Source: Sphaerisporangium krabiense
Lineage (GTDB): Bacteria; Actinomycetota; Actinomycetes; Streptosporangiales; Streptosporangiaceae
Assembly (NCBI RefSeq): GCF_014200435.1
Contig: NZ_JACHBR010000001.1
Coordinates: 868,001 to 932,000 of the forward strand
Direction of reading: 5' to 3'
DNA: 64,000 nucleotides
The position numbers were made by a program, and so were the translations under genes. A model generated the notes under the pieces. The model did not search any database. It had not been told where the DNA came from and saw only the letters and a list, made by a program, of their open reading frames with translations. Position 1 is the stretch's first letter, and each line of letters opens with the position of its first letter. This document shows, piece after piece, positions 51,685 through 60,239 of the stretch.

Positions 51685-52752
51685 ATGATCACACAGCAGC
51701 GGCGCATGGGCCGCACCCTCGGCGCGGCGGCCTGTGCCGTGGCCGCGATCACGGCGACGGCCCCGGCGGCTCAGGCGGCCGCCCCGTCCACCCGGACCAC
51801 CGCCTCCGGTGCGGACCTGATCGTCGGCGTGGGCAGCGACACCACCGAGGTCCTGTTCGACAGGCTGGCCCGGCACTACGACCGCGGCCCCGCCGCACGG
51901 GGCCGCGTCGTGAACCACTGGGCCACCGGCACGCCCGAGATCACCCCCAAGCCCGGGTGCGCGCCGATCCCCCGCCCGAACGGCTCCTCCCCCGGCGTCG
52001 CGGCGCTCGCCACGCGCGGCGCCGCCGCCGACGGCAGCCCCTGCCTGGACTTCGCCCGCTCGGTGGCCCCGCGCTCCCCCGGCGCCCCGGCCGACTCGGT
52101 CTTCTTCCCGGTCGCGCGGGACGGCCTGTCCTGGGCGTCGAACAAGGCCGGCAACGCGCCGGCCTCGCTGACCGTCCAGCAGGTCGCCGACATCCTGGAG
52201 TGCGACGCCGTGCGCTGGGACCAGGTCGGCGGCACCTCGCAGGAGACCATCGACGTCTACCTGCCCGAGCGCGGGCCGGGCCTGGTCGGGCTGCTGCGCC
52301 ACCTCGTCGGCGTCGAGCGCGTCGGGGACTGCGTCGGCGTCACCCAGCAGGACGACGGCACCACTCCCGAGGTGAAGGACAACCCGAACGCCCTGGTCTT
52401 CTACTCGGTCGGCAAGTACATCGGCCAGACCGTCCACCACCGCGCCGACGTCCACGGGGACCTGCGGCTCGGCCTGGTCGGCGGCGTCGCGCCCACCGTG
52501 CGCAACCCGGCCACCCGGCGCGTGGAGGTCAACCTCGGCCAGGTGCCCGGCGTGGCGGGCCTGCCGGAGTCGCTGCGGATCACCGAGTGGGTCGCGGTCC
52601 GCAAGGACGCCGACGGCGCGGTGCCGCCCAAGCTCGCCCGCCTGTTCTCCGGGCCGGGCGCGTGGCTGTGCGCGAGCCCGGTCGCCCGGCGCGACATCCA
52701 GGACCACGGCTTCCTGCCCATGCCCGACGGCGCGTGCGGCGTGCCGTCGTGA
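51685..52752 (+). CDS. secreted PstS-like substrate-binding protein
   Basis: 355 residues with a Sec signal peptide (about 1-33, 'AAQA|AA') and no lipobox. The domain ('ADLIVGVGSDTTEVLFDRLARHYDRG', 'DFARSVAPRSPGAPADSVFFPVARDGLSWASN', 'VQQVADILECDAVRWDQVGG') is of the PBP-like/PstS superfamily. No transporter genes are adjacent, so its role may be scavenging or another extracellular binding function. Its TGA overlaps the GTG start of the epimerase-like gene. Divergent from the TetR gene and probably under its control. Confidence 0.82.
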   Translation: MITQQRRMGRTLGAAACAVAAITATAPAAQAAAPSTRTTASGADLIVGVGSDTTEVLFDRLARHYDRGPAARGRVVNHWATGTPEITPKPGCAPIPRPNGSSPGVAALATRGAAADGSPCLDFARSVAPRSPGAPADSVFFPVARDGLSWASNKAGNAPASLTVQQVADILECDAVRWDQVGGTSQETIDVYLPERGPGLVGLLRHLVGVERVGDCVGVTQQDDGTTPEVKDNPNALVFYSVGKYIGQTVHHRADVHGDLRLGLVGGVAPTVRNPATRRVEVNLGQVPGVAGLPESLRITEWVAVRKDADGAVPPKLARLFSGPGAWLCASPVARRDIQDHGFLPMPDGACGVPS

Positions 52753-53753
52753 CCGACACGGTGCTGGTGACGGGCGGGACGGGCTACCTCGCCGGCTGGT
52801 GCGTCCGCGAGCTGCTGCGCCAGGGGTACGCGGTGAGGGCGACCGTCCGCGACCTCGCCCGCGCCGATGAAGTGCTCGCCCTGGCGGAGGACCGGTCGCG
52901 GCTGAGCGTCGTGCGGGCCGATCTCGGCGCCGACGAGGGCTGGGATCGCGCCGCCGACGGCTGCGCCTACGTACTGCACGTGGCCTCCCCCTTCCCCCGC
53001 GTCGCGCCGAAGGACCCCGGCGCGCTGGTGGGGCCGGCGCGCGAGGGGACGCTGCGGGTGCTGCGGGCCGCGGCCGGCGCCGGGGTCACGCGCGTCGTGC
53101 TGACCTCCTCCAGCTCGACCGTGGGGCACGGACGGCCGGCGCGCGGCGGCGCGCTGGACGAGACCGACTGGGCCGATCCGGCCCGGAGCCGCGCCTACGT
53201 GCGGTCCAAGATCCTCGCCGAGCGCGCGGCGTGGGACTTCGTCGCCGAGCGGGGCGCGCGCGGCTCGCTGGTCACGCTGGCGCCGAGCACGATGATCGGC
53301 CCGGTGATCGGCGCGCACAGGTCGTACTCGGTGCTCGCGGTGTCGCGGCTGCTCGACGGGGCGATGCCCGGCCTGCCGCGGCTCGGCTTCTCGCTGGTGG
53401 ACGTGCGGGACGTGGCGGCGCTGCACGTGCGCGCCATGACCGAGCCCGCGGCGGCGGGCGGCCGGTTCATCGCCGACGCCGGGTTCCGGTGGATGACCCA
53501 GATCGCCGAGGTGCTCCGCGCCCGCCTCGGCCCGGCCGCCGCGCGCGTGCCGTCCCGGCGGCTGCCGGACCTCGCCGTGCGGCTGGCCGCGCTGTTCGAC
53601 CCCGAGCTGCGGCAGGTGATCGACGAGCTCGGCGTGCGCACCGACTACGCGACCACCGCGGCCCGCACGGCGCTCGGCTGGGCTCCCCGCCCGCTCGACG
53701 ACACCATCGCCGAGTGCGCCGAGAGCCTGGTGACGCGGCGGGTCGCGGCGTGA
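52749..53753 (+). CDS. NAD-dependent epimerase/dihydroflavonol-reductase-like enzyme
   Basis: 334 residues of the extended SDR family: 'VLVTGGTGYLAGWCVRELLRQGYAVRATVRD', 'YVLHVASPFP', 'VVLTSSSSTVGHG', Y-V-R-S-K catalytic pair, 'FSLVDVRDVAALHVRAM', as in dihydroflavonol 4-reductase and cinnamoyl-CoA/aldehyde reductase relatives. GTG start at 52749 overlaps the upstream stop (GTGA). A reading frame extends some 800 bases upstream through the previous gene but is a shadow there. Confidence 0.88.
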   Translation: MTDTVLVTGGTGYLAGWCVRELLRQGYAVRATVRDLARADEVLALAEDRSRLSVVRADLGADEGWDRAADGCAYVLHVASPFPRVAPKDPGALVGPAREGTLRVLRAAAGAGVTRVVLTSSSSTVGHGRPARGGALDETDWADPARSRAYVRSKILAERAAWDFVAERGARGSLVTLAPSTMIGPVIGAHRSYSVLAVSRLLDGAMPGLPRLGFSLVDVRDVAALHVRAMTEPAAAGGRFIADAGFRWMTQIAEVLRARLGPAAARVPSRRLPDLAVRLAALFDPELRQVIDELGVRTDYATTAARTALGWAPRPLDDTIAECAESLVTRRVAA

Positions 53754-53821
53754 GCGACCCTGGTCCGCGAGAAGAGAGGCCGGTCTTCCCGCGGGCCGGG
53801 GCGCGCGCCCCGGCCGACCCT

Positions 53822-53849
53822 CTACACGACGTAGTACTACCCAAGGTAG
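53822..53849. promoter_or_regulatory. BlaI-type operator cluster
   Basis: Interlocking dyads: CTAC/GTAG (53822-53834), the perfect palindrome GTAGTACTAC (53831-53840) and CTACC/GGTAG (53837-53849). The last overlaps the -10 TAGGCT (53847-53852) of the BlaI-family gene, consistent with autorepression. Confidence 0.65.
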
Positions 53850-53859
53850 GCTTGCCTGT

Positions 53860-54216
53860 GTGAAGGGTCTCGGCGAGCTTGAACGCAGCATCATGGACAT
53901 CCTCTGGGCCCATGAGGGCCCTCTCACGGCCAGGGAGGTCGGCCGCCTCATCGCCGATCGGGATCTCGCCCCGACCACGGTGATGACCGTTCTCGACCGA
54001 TTGACCCGGAAAGGTTTCCTGAACCGCACCCGCGACGGCCGGGCATGGCGCTACGCTCCGGCGGCGAGCCGTGACGCGTACGTCGCGGAGCTTATGCTGG
54101 AGGCACTCGACATGACCGGGGACCGTTCGGCGGCGCTCACGCGCTTCGCCCAGACGGTCTCGGGCTCCGAGGCCGAAATCCTGCGCAAAGCACTCACGGA
54201 GCTGGAAGAAGAGTGA
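53860..54216 (+). CDS. BlaI/MecI/CopY-family repressor
   Basis: 118 residues. Winged helix at 5-70 ('LGELERSIMDILWAHEGPLTAREVGRLIADRDLAPTTVMTVLDRLTRKGFLNRTRDGRAWRYAPAAS') and a C-terminal dimerisation helix region. Its protease-sensitive linker and the overlapping metallopeptidase gene (GTGA, 54213-54216) suggest BlaR1-like inactivation. GTG at 53860 lies seven bases after TAGGCT: leaderless. Operator dyads overlap its promoter. Confidence 0.92.
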   Translation: MKGLGELERSIMDILWAHEGPLTAREVGRLIADRDLAPTTVMTVLDRLTRKGFLNRTRDGRAWRYAPAASRDAYVAELMLEALDMTGDRSAALTRFAQTVSGSEAEILRKALTELEEE

Positions 54217-55139
54217 TCATGGCCGCCGTCCTGACCGCGCTCGCCGTCGCGTGCGCGATCGGAGCCTGGCGACTCACCTCCGCGCGCTGGCCCTGGCGGG
54301 CCCCGCGCTCGGCCATCCTGCTCTGGCAGTCCCTCGGCGTCACCTGGGGCCTCGCCACCGTCGGCGCGATGCTCGCCTACGCGCTCGAACCCTACGGCGA
54401 GGGCGTCGTGTACGGCCTGCACGCCTTCGCCGACTCGGCGATCTCCTTCGGCATGGGCCTCGGCCTGATCCAGCCCTACGACCTGCCCCGCGTCGCCGCC
54501 CTCGTGGCCGGGCTCACGCTGCTGGCCGTGCTCGTGGCCATCCTGCTCGGGGCCGGGGCACAAACCTTGCGCGCCCGGCGGCGGCACCGCGCCCTGCTGT
54601 CCCTGATCGCCCGCGACGACCCGGGCGTGCCGGGCGTGCGCGTGGTCGACCACCCGGGCGCGGCGGCGTACTGCCTGCCCGGCCTGCGCTCGGAGGTCGT
54701 GGTCAGCGCGGGCACGCTGTCCCTGCTGCACCCGGACGAGCTGCGGGCGGTGCTCGCGCACGAGACCGCCCACGTGCGCGAGCGGCACGATCTGGTGCTG
54801 CTGCCATTCGCCGCGCTGCGGTGGGCCCTTCCCTGGTTGCGCGTGGTGCGCGACGCGCACTCCTCGGTCGCCCTGCTGGTCGAGATGGCCGCCGACGACC
54901 GGGCGCGCCGCTACTGCTCGCCGCGCCGCCTGGCGACCGCGCTGCTGCGGTTCGGCACGGCGGGCGCCGTCCCCGCGCCGAACGGCGCGCTCGGCGCGGC
55001 GGGCGAGCAGGTCATGGCCCGGGTGAACCGCCTGATCAAGCCGGGCGCCGAGCTGCCGAGGCGCTTCCGCTACAGCCTGGTCACGTTCTCCGTGCTGCTG
55101 TCGGCCTCGGCGCCGCTTCTGTGGATCTACCCCGGCTGA
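54213..55139 (+). CDS. M56-family membrane zinc metallopeptidase (BlaR1-like)
   Basis: 308 residues with several membrane helices and the HExxH motif 'VLAHETAHVRERHDL'. The extracellular penicillin-sensor domain of BlaR1 is absent: the protein ends soon after the last helix ('FSVLLSASAPLLWIYPG'). The signal it responds to is therefore unknown. Coupled to the BlaI-family gene by a 4-base overlap, it is the likely protease that releases this repressor. Confidence 0.9.
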   Translation: MIMAAVLTALAVACAIGAWRLTSARWPWRAPRSAILLWQSLGVTWGLATVGAMLAYALEPYGEGVVYGLHAFADSAISFGMGLGLIQPYDLPRVAALVAGLTLLAVLVAILLGAGAQTLRARRRHRALLSLIARDDPGVPGVRVVDHPGAAAYCLPGLRSEVVVSAGTLSLLHPDELRAVLAHETAHVRERHDLVLLPFAALRWALPWLRVVRDAHSSVALLVEMAADDRARRYCSPRRLATALLRFGTAGAVPAPNGALGAAGEQVMARVNRLIKPGAELPRRFRYSLVTFSVLLSASAPLLWIYPG

Positions 55140-55150
55140 TCCGGCCCGGC

Positions 55151-55188
55151 GCTTGCAGCCGTTAGCTAACGTGTTTGCAAATGCAAGC
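55151..55188. promoter_or_regulatory. compound dyad before the HTH/HBHA-like operon
   Basis: Contains GTTAGCTAAC (55161-55170, perfect palindrome), TTGCA-AA-TGCAA (55175-55186) and the outer pair GCTTGCA (55151-55157) / TGCAAGC (55182-55188). It lies 20-60 bases upstream of the XRE regulator start, so it is a likely autoregulatory site. Confidence 0.6.
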
Positions 55189-55209
55189 AGCGTGATGCAG
55201 ACTGGAGGC

Positions 55210-55692
55210 ATGGAACTACCGAGGGTCGGCTCGATCGGCGAGTACATCCGCGATCAGCGGAAGCAGGCGAAGATCTCCCTGCGCCAGCTCGCCACTCAGG
55301 CGGGTGTCTCCAACCCGTACCTGAGCCAGATCGAACGCGGTCTGCGCAAGCCGAGCGCGGAGATCCTGAACCAGATCGCCAAGGGCCTGCGCATCTCGTC
55401 GCAGGCGCTGTACGTGCAGGCCGGGCTCATCGAGGACCGTGAGCCCGACAGCGACGTGCTCGCCGCGATCAGGGCCGACCGCGACCTCACCGAGCGGCAA
55501 CGCCAGGTGCTGATCGACATCTACGAGTCGTTCCGCAAGGAGAACCGCGCCGAGACCCCGACCCGGACCGGGCAGACGGACCAGGACGCCCAGGCCGGAT
55601 CGGAGCCTCTGGTGGCCGACGCGGTTCCCGACGAGGAGGGTGCGACCTCCGCGCGGAGCGGCCGCATTCAACCGGAACCCAAGGAAGGTTAA
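55210..55692 (+). CDS. XRE-family helix-turn-helix regulator
   Basis: 160 residues. HTH at about 8-65 ('GEYIRDQRKQAKISLRQLATQAGVSNPYLSQIERGLRKPSAEILNQIAKGLRISSQALYVQAGLIED') and a variable acidic tail. It corresponds to Rv0474, which precedes hbhA in mycobacteria. The frame is open to 55153, but homology begins at this ATG, with CAGACT six bases upstream, consistent with a leaderless mRNA. The HBHA-like gene follows after 3 bases. Confidence 0.88.
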   Translation: MELPRVGSIGEYIRDQRKQAKISLRQLATQAGVSNPYLSQIERGLRKPSAEILNQIAKGLRISSQALYVQAGLIEDREPDSDVLAAIRADRDLTERQRQVLIDIYESFRKENRAETPTRTGQTDQDAQAGSEPLVADAVPDEEGATSARSGRIQPEPKEG

Positions 55693-55695
55693 CCC

Positions 55696-56145
55696 ATGCC
55701 TATCAACGACGAGGTCAAGAGGCTCGCCGAGTCCAAGCCGTTCTACGCCGTCGCCGGCGCCGGCGACTTCGCGGTGGAGAAGCTGCGCGAGCTGCCCGAC
55801 CAGATCCAGCGCCTGCAGTCCCGCCGCTCCGAGGTGGGCGCCACCGCGCGCGAGCTTCCCGGCATCGCCCGCAAGTACGCCGAGAACGTGCAGGTCAAGG
55901 CCGAGGCCGTCGCCCGCGACCTTCCCGGCAAGGCCAGGGAGTACGCCGACACGATCAGCGCCAAGGCCGCCGAGCTGTACGAGGACTTCGCCACGCGCGG
56001 CCGCAAGGTCGTCGGCAGGGTGACCGGCGAGGCCGCGCTGGAGCTGGAGGAGGTCTCCTCCAGCGCCGAGCCCGCGGCCGCCGCCCGCACTCAGGGCCAG
56101 ACCCGCAGGACGACCGGCACCCGCTCCACCGGCGCCAAGCGCTGA
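55696..56145 (+). CDS. heparin-binding hemagglutinin-like protein
   Basis: 149 residues, almost entirely helical with coiled-coil periodicity ('PFYAVAGAGDFAVEKLRELPDQIQRLQSRRSEV', 'ARKYAENVQVKAEAVARDLPGKAREYADTISAKAAELYEDFATRGRKVVGRVTG') and a basic Thr/Arg/Lys tail. Same family and gene order as mycobacterial HBHA (Rv0475), without the long Lys/Ala/Pro repeats of that adhesin. It is probably membrane- or lipid-associated rather than an adhesin. The ATG is preceded by AAGGAAGG. Confidence 0.82.
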   Translation: MPINDEVKRLAESKPFYAVAGAGDFAVEKLRELPDQIQRLQSRRSEVGATARELPGIARKYAENVQVKAEAVARDLPGKAREYADTISAKAAELYEDFATRGRKVVGRVTGEAALELEEVSSSAEPAAAARTQGQTRRTTGTRSTGAKR

Positions 56146-56167
56146 CACCTGCGCTTCGCGCCGACCG

Positions 56168-56201
56168 TTCGGCCCGCTCCGGAACTACGGAGCGGGCCGA
56201 A
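56168..56201 (+). terminator. terminator after HBHA-like gene
   Basis: 14-base-pair perfect stem (TTCGGCCCGCTCCG and its complement) with a 6-base loop, 23 bases past the stop. Confidence 0.85.
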
Positions 56202-56403
56202 CGCGTTGACCGGATGTCGTTGTCTCCGTTCTTGCGTTGTCCTGTCCATGCCCTGTCGTCGTCCCCGCACGGTTCTTACGCAGCTCGGCGGTCCTCTCAC
56301 GCCCGAGCGTCCGGACCAGGTGGCGGTGATCGGCGGGGCCGGTCGGACGTCCTCCGTTCGGGGCTAGGCTGAATCCCGTCGAACACGTGACCTTGGAGAG
56401 GCC

Positions 56404-56736
56404 ATGTTTCAGATCTACGGCGCCCTGGACCTCATCTTCCTGGTGCTCGGCATCGCCGCGTTCGGGCTGTGCGCCTGGGCCCTGTTCCACGCGCTCAAGA
56501 CCCCGGCGCGCGCCTTCGCCCTGGCAGGCAAGCTGAAGAAGCAGATCTGGCTGCTGATCCTCGGCCTCGCCAGCCTGTTCACGTTCGCCTCCGTCGTCGG
56601 CTGGGGCGGGCTGACGGTGCTGAGCATCTTCACGGTCGCCTCGGTCATCGGCGCGGGCGTCTACCTGGCCGACGTCAAGCCGGCCGTCAACGAGATCGGC
56701 AAGGGCGGCAACAGCGGGCCGTACGGACCGTGGTGA
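56404..56736 (+). CDS. DUF2516 small membrane protein
   Basis: 110 residues with three hydrophobic helices ('IYGALDLIFLVLGIAAFGLCAWALFHAL', 'IWLLILGLASLFTFASVVG', 'TVLSIFTVASVIGAGVYLADVKPAV') and a Gly-rich tail. Matches the Rv0476-type family that follows hbhA in mycobacteria. Function unknown. GGAGAGG lies just before the ATG, and TAGGCT at about 56365-56370 gives a conventional short leader, unlike its leaderless neighbours. Confidence 0.87.
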   Translation: MFQIYGALDLIFLVLGIAAFGLCAWALFHALKTPARAFALAGKLKKQIWLLILGLASLFTFASVVGWGGLTVLSIFTVASVIGAGVYLADVKPAVNEIGKGGNSGPYGPW

Positions 56737-56824
56737 TCTGAACCCTCCCTGCCGTCCCGTTCGCGGGCATTCGCCCACGCATGTACCACTCCTGACGCCG
56801 TGCGGGCCGCTAGGCTCACACGCC

Positions 56825-58456
56825 ATGGTCCATCTCGCACGTCGGCTGACGCTCGCCCTGGCCACACTGAGCGTCCTCGCCGCCGCGCCCGCCGCCCACG
56901 CCGCGGCCGACGGCGTGAACAGAACGGACGTCACCGTCGAGCTGCGCCCGGGCGGCATGCTGCACGTCAAGGAGCAGATCTCCTTCACCGGCCAGGTCCG
57001 CCGCACCCTTCTCACCCGCACCCGGTACGACGACGGCAACGACCGCGTGTACCGGATCACCGGCTTCAAGGGCGACGGCGCCCTGTCCGGCGACGTCATC
57101 ACCCTCAAGGGGAACGGCGCCGCGACCGTCGAGTACGACGTCGCGGGGGCCGTCACGCCGCTCAGCGACGGCGAGGAGCTGCGCTGGTACGCCGTGAACG
57201 GCTGGTCCGCCCCCGTCAAGGAGGCCGTCGTCCGGCTGAGCGGCCCCGCCCCCGTGACGAACCTGTCGTGCTTCGCCGGGGACATCACCTCCGCCACCGG
57301 CTGCACCGCCGCCTCCATGACGAGCGAGAGCGGCCTGCAGGCGGAGTACCAGCAGTCCGGCCTCGGCCCGTCCCAGGCCCTCACGATCGTCGCCGGGTTC
57401 CCCAAGGGGGCGAGCGGCGGCAAGCCCATCCTCGAACGGCGCTTCGACCTCGCCACCGCCTTCACCGTCAGCCCGGTCACCGGCGGCGCGCTCGCCGGGC
57501 TCCTGGTGCTGCTGCTCGGCGGGATCCTCCTGCTGCACCGGCTGCGGGGCAGGGACGCCCGCATCATCGACCACGAGTCCGGCGGCCGGGTCACCGCGGT
57601 GCGCGACGGCCGGTTCACGCCGCCGGACGGCGTGCGCCCCGGGCAGATCGGCACGCTGATCGACGAGCAGGCCGACGTGGTGGACGTCACCGCCACCATC
57701 GTCGACCTGGCCGTACGCGGCTACGTGCGCATCGACGAGCAGCCGCGCGGCGCCTACGACGCCCCCGACTGGATGCTCGTCAAGGTGCCGGACGCCCGCC
57801 TGGACGAGCTGCTCGACTACGAGCGCGCCCTGTACCTGGCCATCTTCGACGGGCGCAAGGCCGTGCTGCTGTCCCAGCTGCACGGCTCGTTCGCCTCACG
57901 GCTCGGCCGGGTGCGCGACGCGTTGTACCGCGACGTCGTCGCCCAGGGCTGGTTCGCCCGCCGCCCCGACTCGGTGCGCACCCGCTGGACCACGCTCGGC
58001 GTGGCCGGCACCGTCCTCGGCGTGCTGGCGACCGTGCTGCTGGCCTGGTTCACCACCTACGGGCTGCTCGGCCTCGCCGTGATCATCGCGGGCGCGGCGC
58101 TCGCGGTGGGCGGGCAGTACATGCCGGCCAAGACCGTGCGCGGCTCCACGGCCCTGGCCCACACGCTCGGCTTCCGCGACTACCTGGCCGGCGGCGAGAT
58201 CGGCGAGGTGCCCGCCGCGCAGCGGATCGAGCTGTTCTCGCGCTACCTGCCGTACGCGGTCGTCTTCGACAACGTGGAGCGCTGGGCGCGGGTCGTCTCC
58301 TCGATCGACGGCAACGGGCGGCAGGCCGACCACCTGTACTGGTACCAGGGCCCCGCCGAGTGGGACCTGTCCAAGTTCGCCGACTCGATGCGCACGTTCA
58401 CGCTCACCACCTCGGGCGCGATCTCCGCCTCCCGCCCGTTCCGCCGCTCACTCTGA
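56825..58456 (+). CDS. DUF2207 membrane protein
   Basis: 543 residues. Signal peptide (about 1-27), an extracellular beta-rich DUF2207 domain ('DVTVELRPGGMLHVKEQISFTGQVRRTLLTRTRYDDGNDRVYRITGF'), a membrane helix near 220, a cytoplasmic domain ('GQIGTLIDEQADVVDVTATIVDLAVRGYVRIDE'), two further helices near 395-430, and a final cytoplasmic part ending in Ser/Arg-rich sequence. Function unknown; such proteins are common in actinobacterial envelopes. TAGGCT (56811-56816) is eight bases before the ATG: leaderless. Confidence 0.87.
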   Translation: MVHLARRLTLALATLSVLAAAPAAHAAADGVNRTDVTVELRPGGMLHVKEQISFTGQVRRTLLTRTRYDDGNDRVYRITGFKGDGALSGDVITLKGNGAATVEYDVAGAVTPLSDGEELRWYAVNGWSAPVKEAVVRLSGPAPVTNLSCFAGDITSATGCTAASMTSESGLQAEYQQSGLGPSQALTIVAGFPKGASGGKPILERRFDLATAFTVSPVTGGALAGLLVLLLGGILLLHRLRGRDARIIDHESGGRVTAVRDGRFTPPDGVRPGQIGTLIDEQADVVDVTATIVDLAVRGYVRIDEQPRGAYDAPDWMLVKVPDARLDELLDYERALYLAIFDGRKAVLLSQLHGSFASRLGRVRDALYRDVVAQGWFARRPDSVRTRWTTLGVAGTVLGVLATVLLAWFTTYGLLGLAVIIAGAALAVGGQYMPAKTVRGSTALAHTLGFRDYLAGGEIGEVPAAQRIELFSRYLPYAVVFDNVERWARVVSSIDGNGRQADHLYWYQGPAEWDLSKFADSMRTFTLTTSGAISASRPFRRSL

Positions 58457-58497
58457 CCCGATACGACCGGCTGACCGATCCCGCGTCCGGCTCCGGC

Positions 58498-59454
58498 TCA
58501 CACCTGGCCGCGGACGCGGATCTCCCCCACCGGCGCCCCGCCGCCGTACTGCGGCGGGGCCGCGAGGGCGTCCAGCTCCGCGGAGTCCAGGCCGAGCCCG
58601 AGCGCGCGCAGCACGGCGACCGTCACCGGCACCCGCGCCCGGTTCCCGCCGTCCTCGATCTTCACGGTGGCGGCGCGGCCGTCCTCGAACGCGAACGCGT
58701 CGAACGCCTCCGCGCCCGCCTTCACCATCAGGCCGGGCACGGCCCGCATCAGCGCGGCCTCCGGACGCCTGGTCCCGGACGTCCACTCCGGGTGGGCACG
58801 CATCGCGTCGGCGATCCGGCGCTCGTGGGTGCCCGGCGCGGCCGTCGGGAACGCGCGGAACGCCCGCGCGACCCCGGCCATGGAGGCGAAGAACAGCGGC
58901 GCGCCGCAGCCGTCCACGCCGGTCGCCGCGATCCGCTCGCCCGTGAGGTCCTCGATCGTCGCGCGGATGGCGCGCTGCAAGGGGTGGGCGGGGTGGAGGT
59001 AGTCCTCGGTCCGCCAGCCGTTGACGACGCAGGTGGCGAGCATCGCGGCATGCTTGCCGGAGCAGTTCATGGTGACGCGGGCCGGTCCGCCGCCCGCGCG
59101 GATCACCTGGTGGGCGGCCTGCGTGTCGAGGGGAAGATCCTCGGGACACCGGAGCGCGCCCTCGTCCAGGCCCGCGCCGGTGAGGATCTTGGCGACCCCC
59201 TCGACGTGGAACTCCTCGCCCGCGTGGCTCGCGCAGGCGAGGGCGAGCAGCTCGCCCTCCAGGGCGAGCCCGGCGCGGAGCATGCCGAGGGCCTGCATCG
59301 GCTTCATCGACGATCGGGGCGAGGCCGCGGCGGCGACATCGCCACGTGCCACGACCGGCCTTCCCTCGGCGTCCAGCGCGAACGCCCGCGCCCGGTGGAC
59401 GGACTCCACGAATCCCGAACGGACGATCTCCACAGTCAACGGGTCAAGCGACAC
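58498..59454 (-). CDS. asparaginase (L-asparaginase II, PF06089-type)
   Basis: 318 residues: 'VEIVRSGFVESVHRARAFALDAEGRPVVARGDV', 'ASPRSSMKPMQALGMLRAGL', 'LALACASHAGEEFHVEGVAKIL', 'MNCSGKHAAMLATCVVNGW', 'GVDGCGAPLFFASMAGVARAF'. These belong to the serine/lysine-dependent thermolabile asparaginase family, unrelated to the AnsA type. It hydrolyses L-asparagine to aspartate and ammonia. GTG start with GGAG six bases upstream. Convergent with the DUF2207 gene. Confidence 0.9.
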   Translation of the reverse strand: MSLDPLTVEIVRSGFVESVHRARAFALDAEGRPVVARGDVAAAASPRSSMKPMQALGMLRAGLALEGELLALACASHAGEEFHVEGVAKILTGAGLDEGALRCPEDLPLDTQAAHQVIRAGGGPARVTMNCSGKHAAMLATCVVNGWRTEDYLHPAHPLQRAIRATIEDLTGERIAATGVDGCGAPLFFASMAGVARAFRAFPTAAPGTHERRIADAMRAHPEWTSGTRRPEAALMRAVPGLMVKAGAEAFDAFAFEDGRAATVKIEDGGNRARVPVTVAVLRALGLGLDSAELDALAAPPQYGGGAPVGEIRVRGQV

Positions 59455-59666
59455 CTTTGTCTCCTTCCGCCCGCAAAGTGTACGAAGGAACTATGGCGTA
59501 GCCCGAACTCCAGCTCCCCACTGCGTTCCGCCCTACTCCGACGCCTCCACGTTCCCCGCGCACGTTCCGCCCGGCGGGAGTTCATGCTCGTCCCCGCGCG
59601 AGGGAAGCCGGCGCCCGCGTGTGCCGGGTTCGCGGGCATCCTCGCTCGATGGGAGAATCGGGGACC

Positions 59667-60092
59667 ATGCGTGCGGTGGTGCAGCGGGTGGCGTCCGCGT
59701 CGGTGGTCGTCGACGGGCGGACGGTGGGGGCGATCGACGAGCCCGGCCTGCTCGTGCTGGTGGGCGTGACCCACTCCGACGGCCCGGCCGAGGCGGCGAA
59801 GCTGGCCGCCAAGCTGTGGGGCCTGCGCGTCCTGTCCGGCGAGAAGTCGTGCTCGGACATCGGCGCGCCCCTGCTGGTCGTCAGCCAGTTCACCCTCTAC
59901 GGCGACGCCAGGAAGGGCCGCCGCCCCACCTGGCAGGCGGCCGCCCCCGGCCCCGTGGCCGAGCCCTTGGTCGACGCGGTCGTCGCCGAGCTACGCGCCC
60001 TCGGCGCCCGCGTGGAGACCGGCGTCTTCGGCGCCGACATGAAGGTCCACCTCGTCAACGACGGCCCCATCACGCTGGTCCTCGACATCTGA
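59667..60092 (+). CDS. dtd: D-aminoacyl-tRNA deacylase
   Basis: 141 residues with the full DTD signature: '[17 protein letters not shown]', '[13 protein letters not shown]', '[17 protein letters not shown]' and '[22 protein letters not shown]', containing the active-site Ser-Gln and the cross-subunit Gly-Pro motif region. It removes D-amino acids (and Gly from tRNA-Ala). The frame opens 48 bases earlier, but homology starts at the ATG at 59667. Divergent from the asparaginase gene. Confidence 0.95.
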   Translation: MRAVVQRVASASVVVDGRTVGAIDEPGLLVLVGVTHSDGPAEAAKLAAKLWGLRVLSGEKSCSDIGAPLLVVSQFTLYGDARKGRRPTWQAAAPGPVAEPLVDAVVAELRALGARVETGVFGADMKVHLVNDGPITLVLDI

Positions 60093-60239
60093 CCACGAGC
60101 CGGCGGCGGCCGGGCGGTCCCGAAGCGTCGCTCCGGGACGACCCGGCCGTCTCACGACCATGGCGTCATCGCGGGCCATGCCTCCGCCCACGCGCGCCGG
60201 TCCCGGGCGTGCCCGGTCGCGCGGCCCGAGAAGCCCGCG

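Noticed and set aside
56800..59769. 989-codon + strand frame spanning DUF2207 and the asparaginase gene
   Set aside because: Arg/Pro/Gly-rich shadow that runs sense to one gene and antisense to another; no plausible product.
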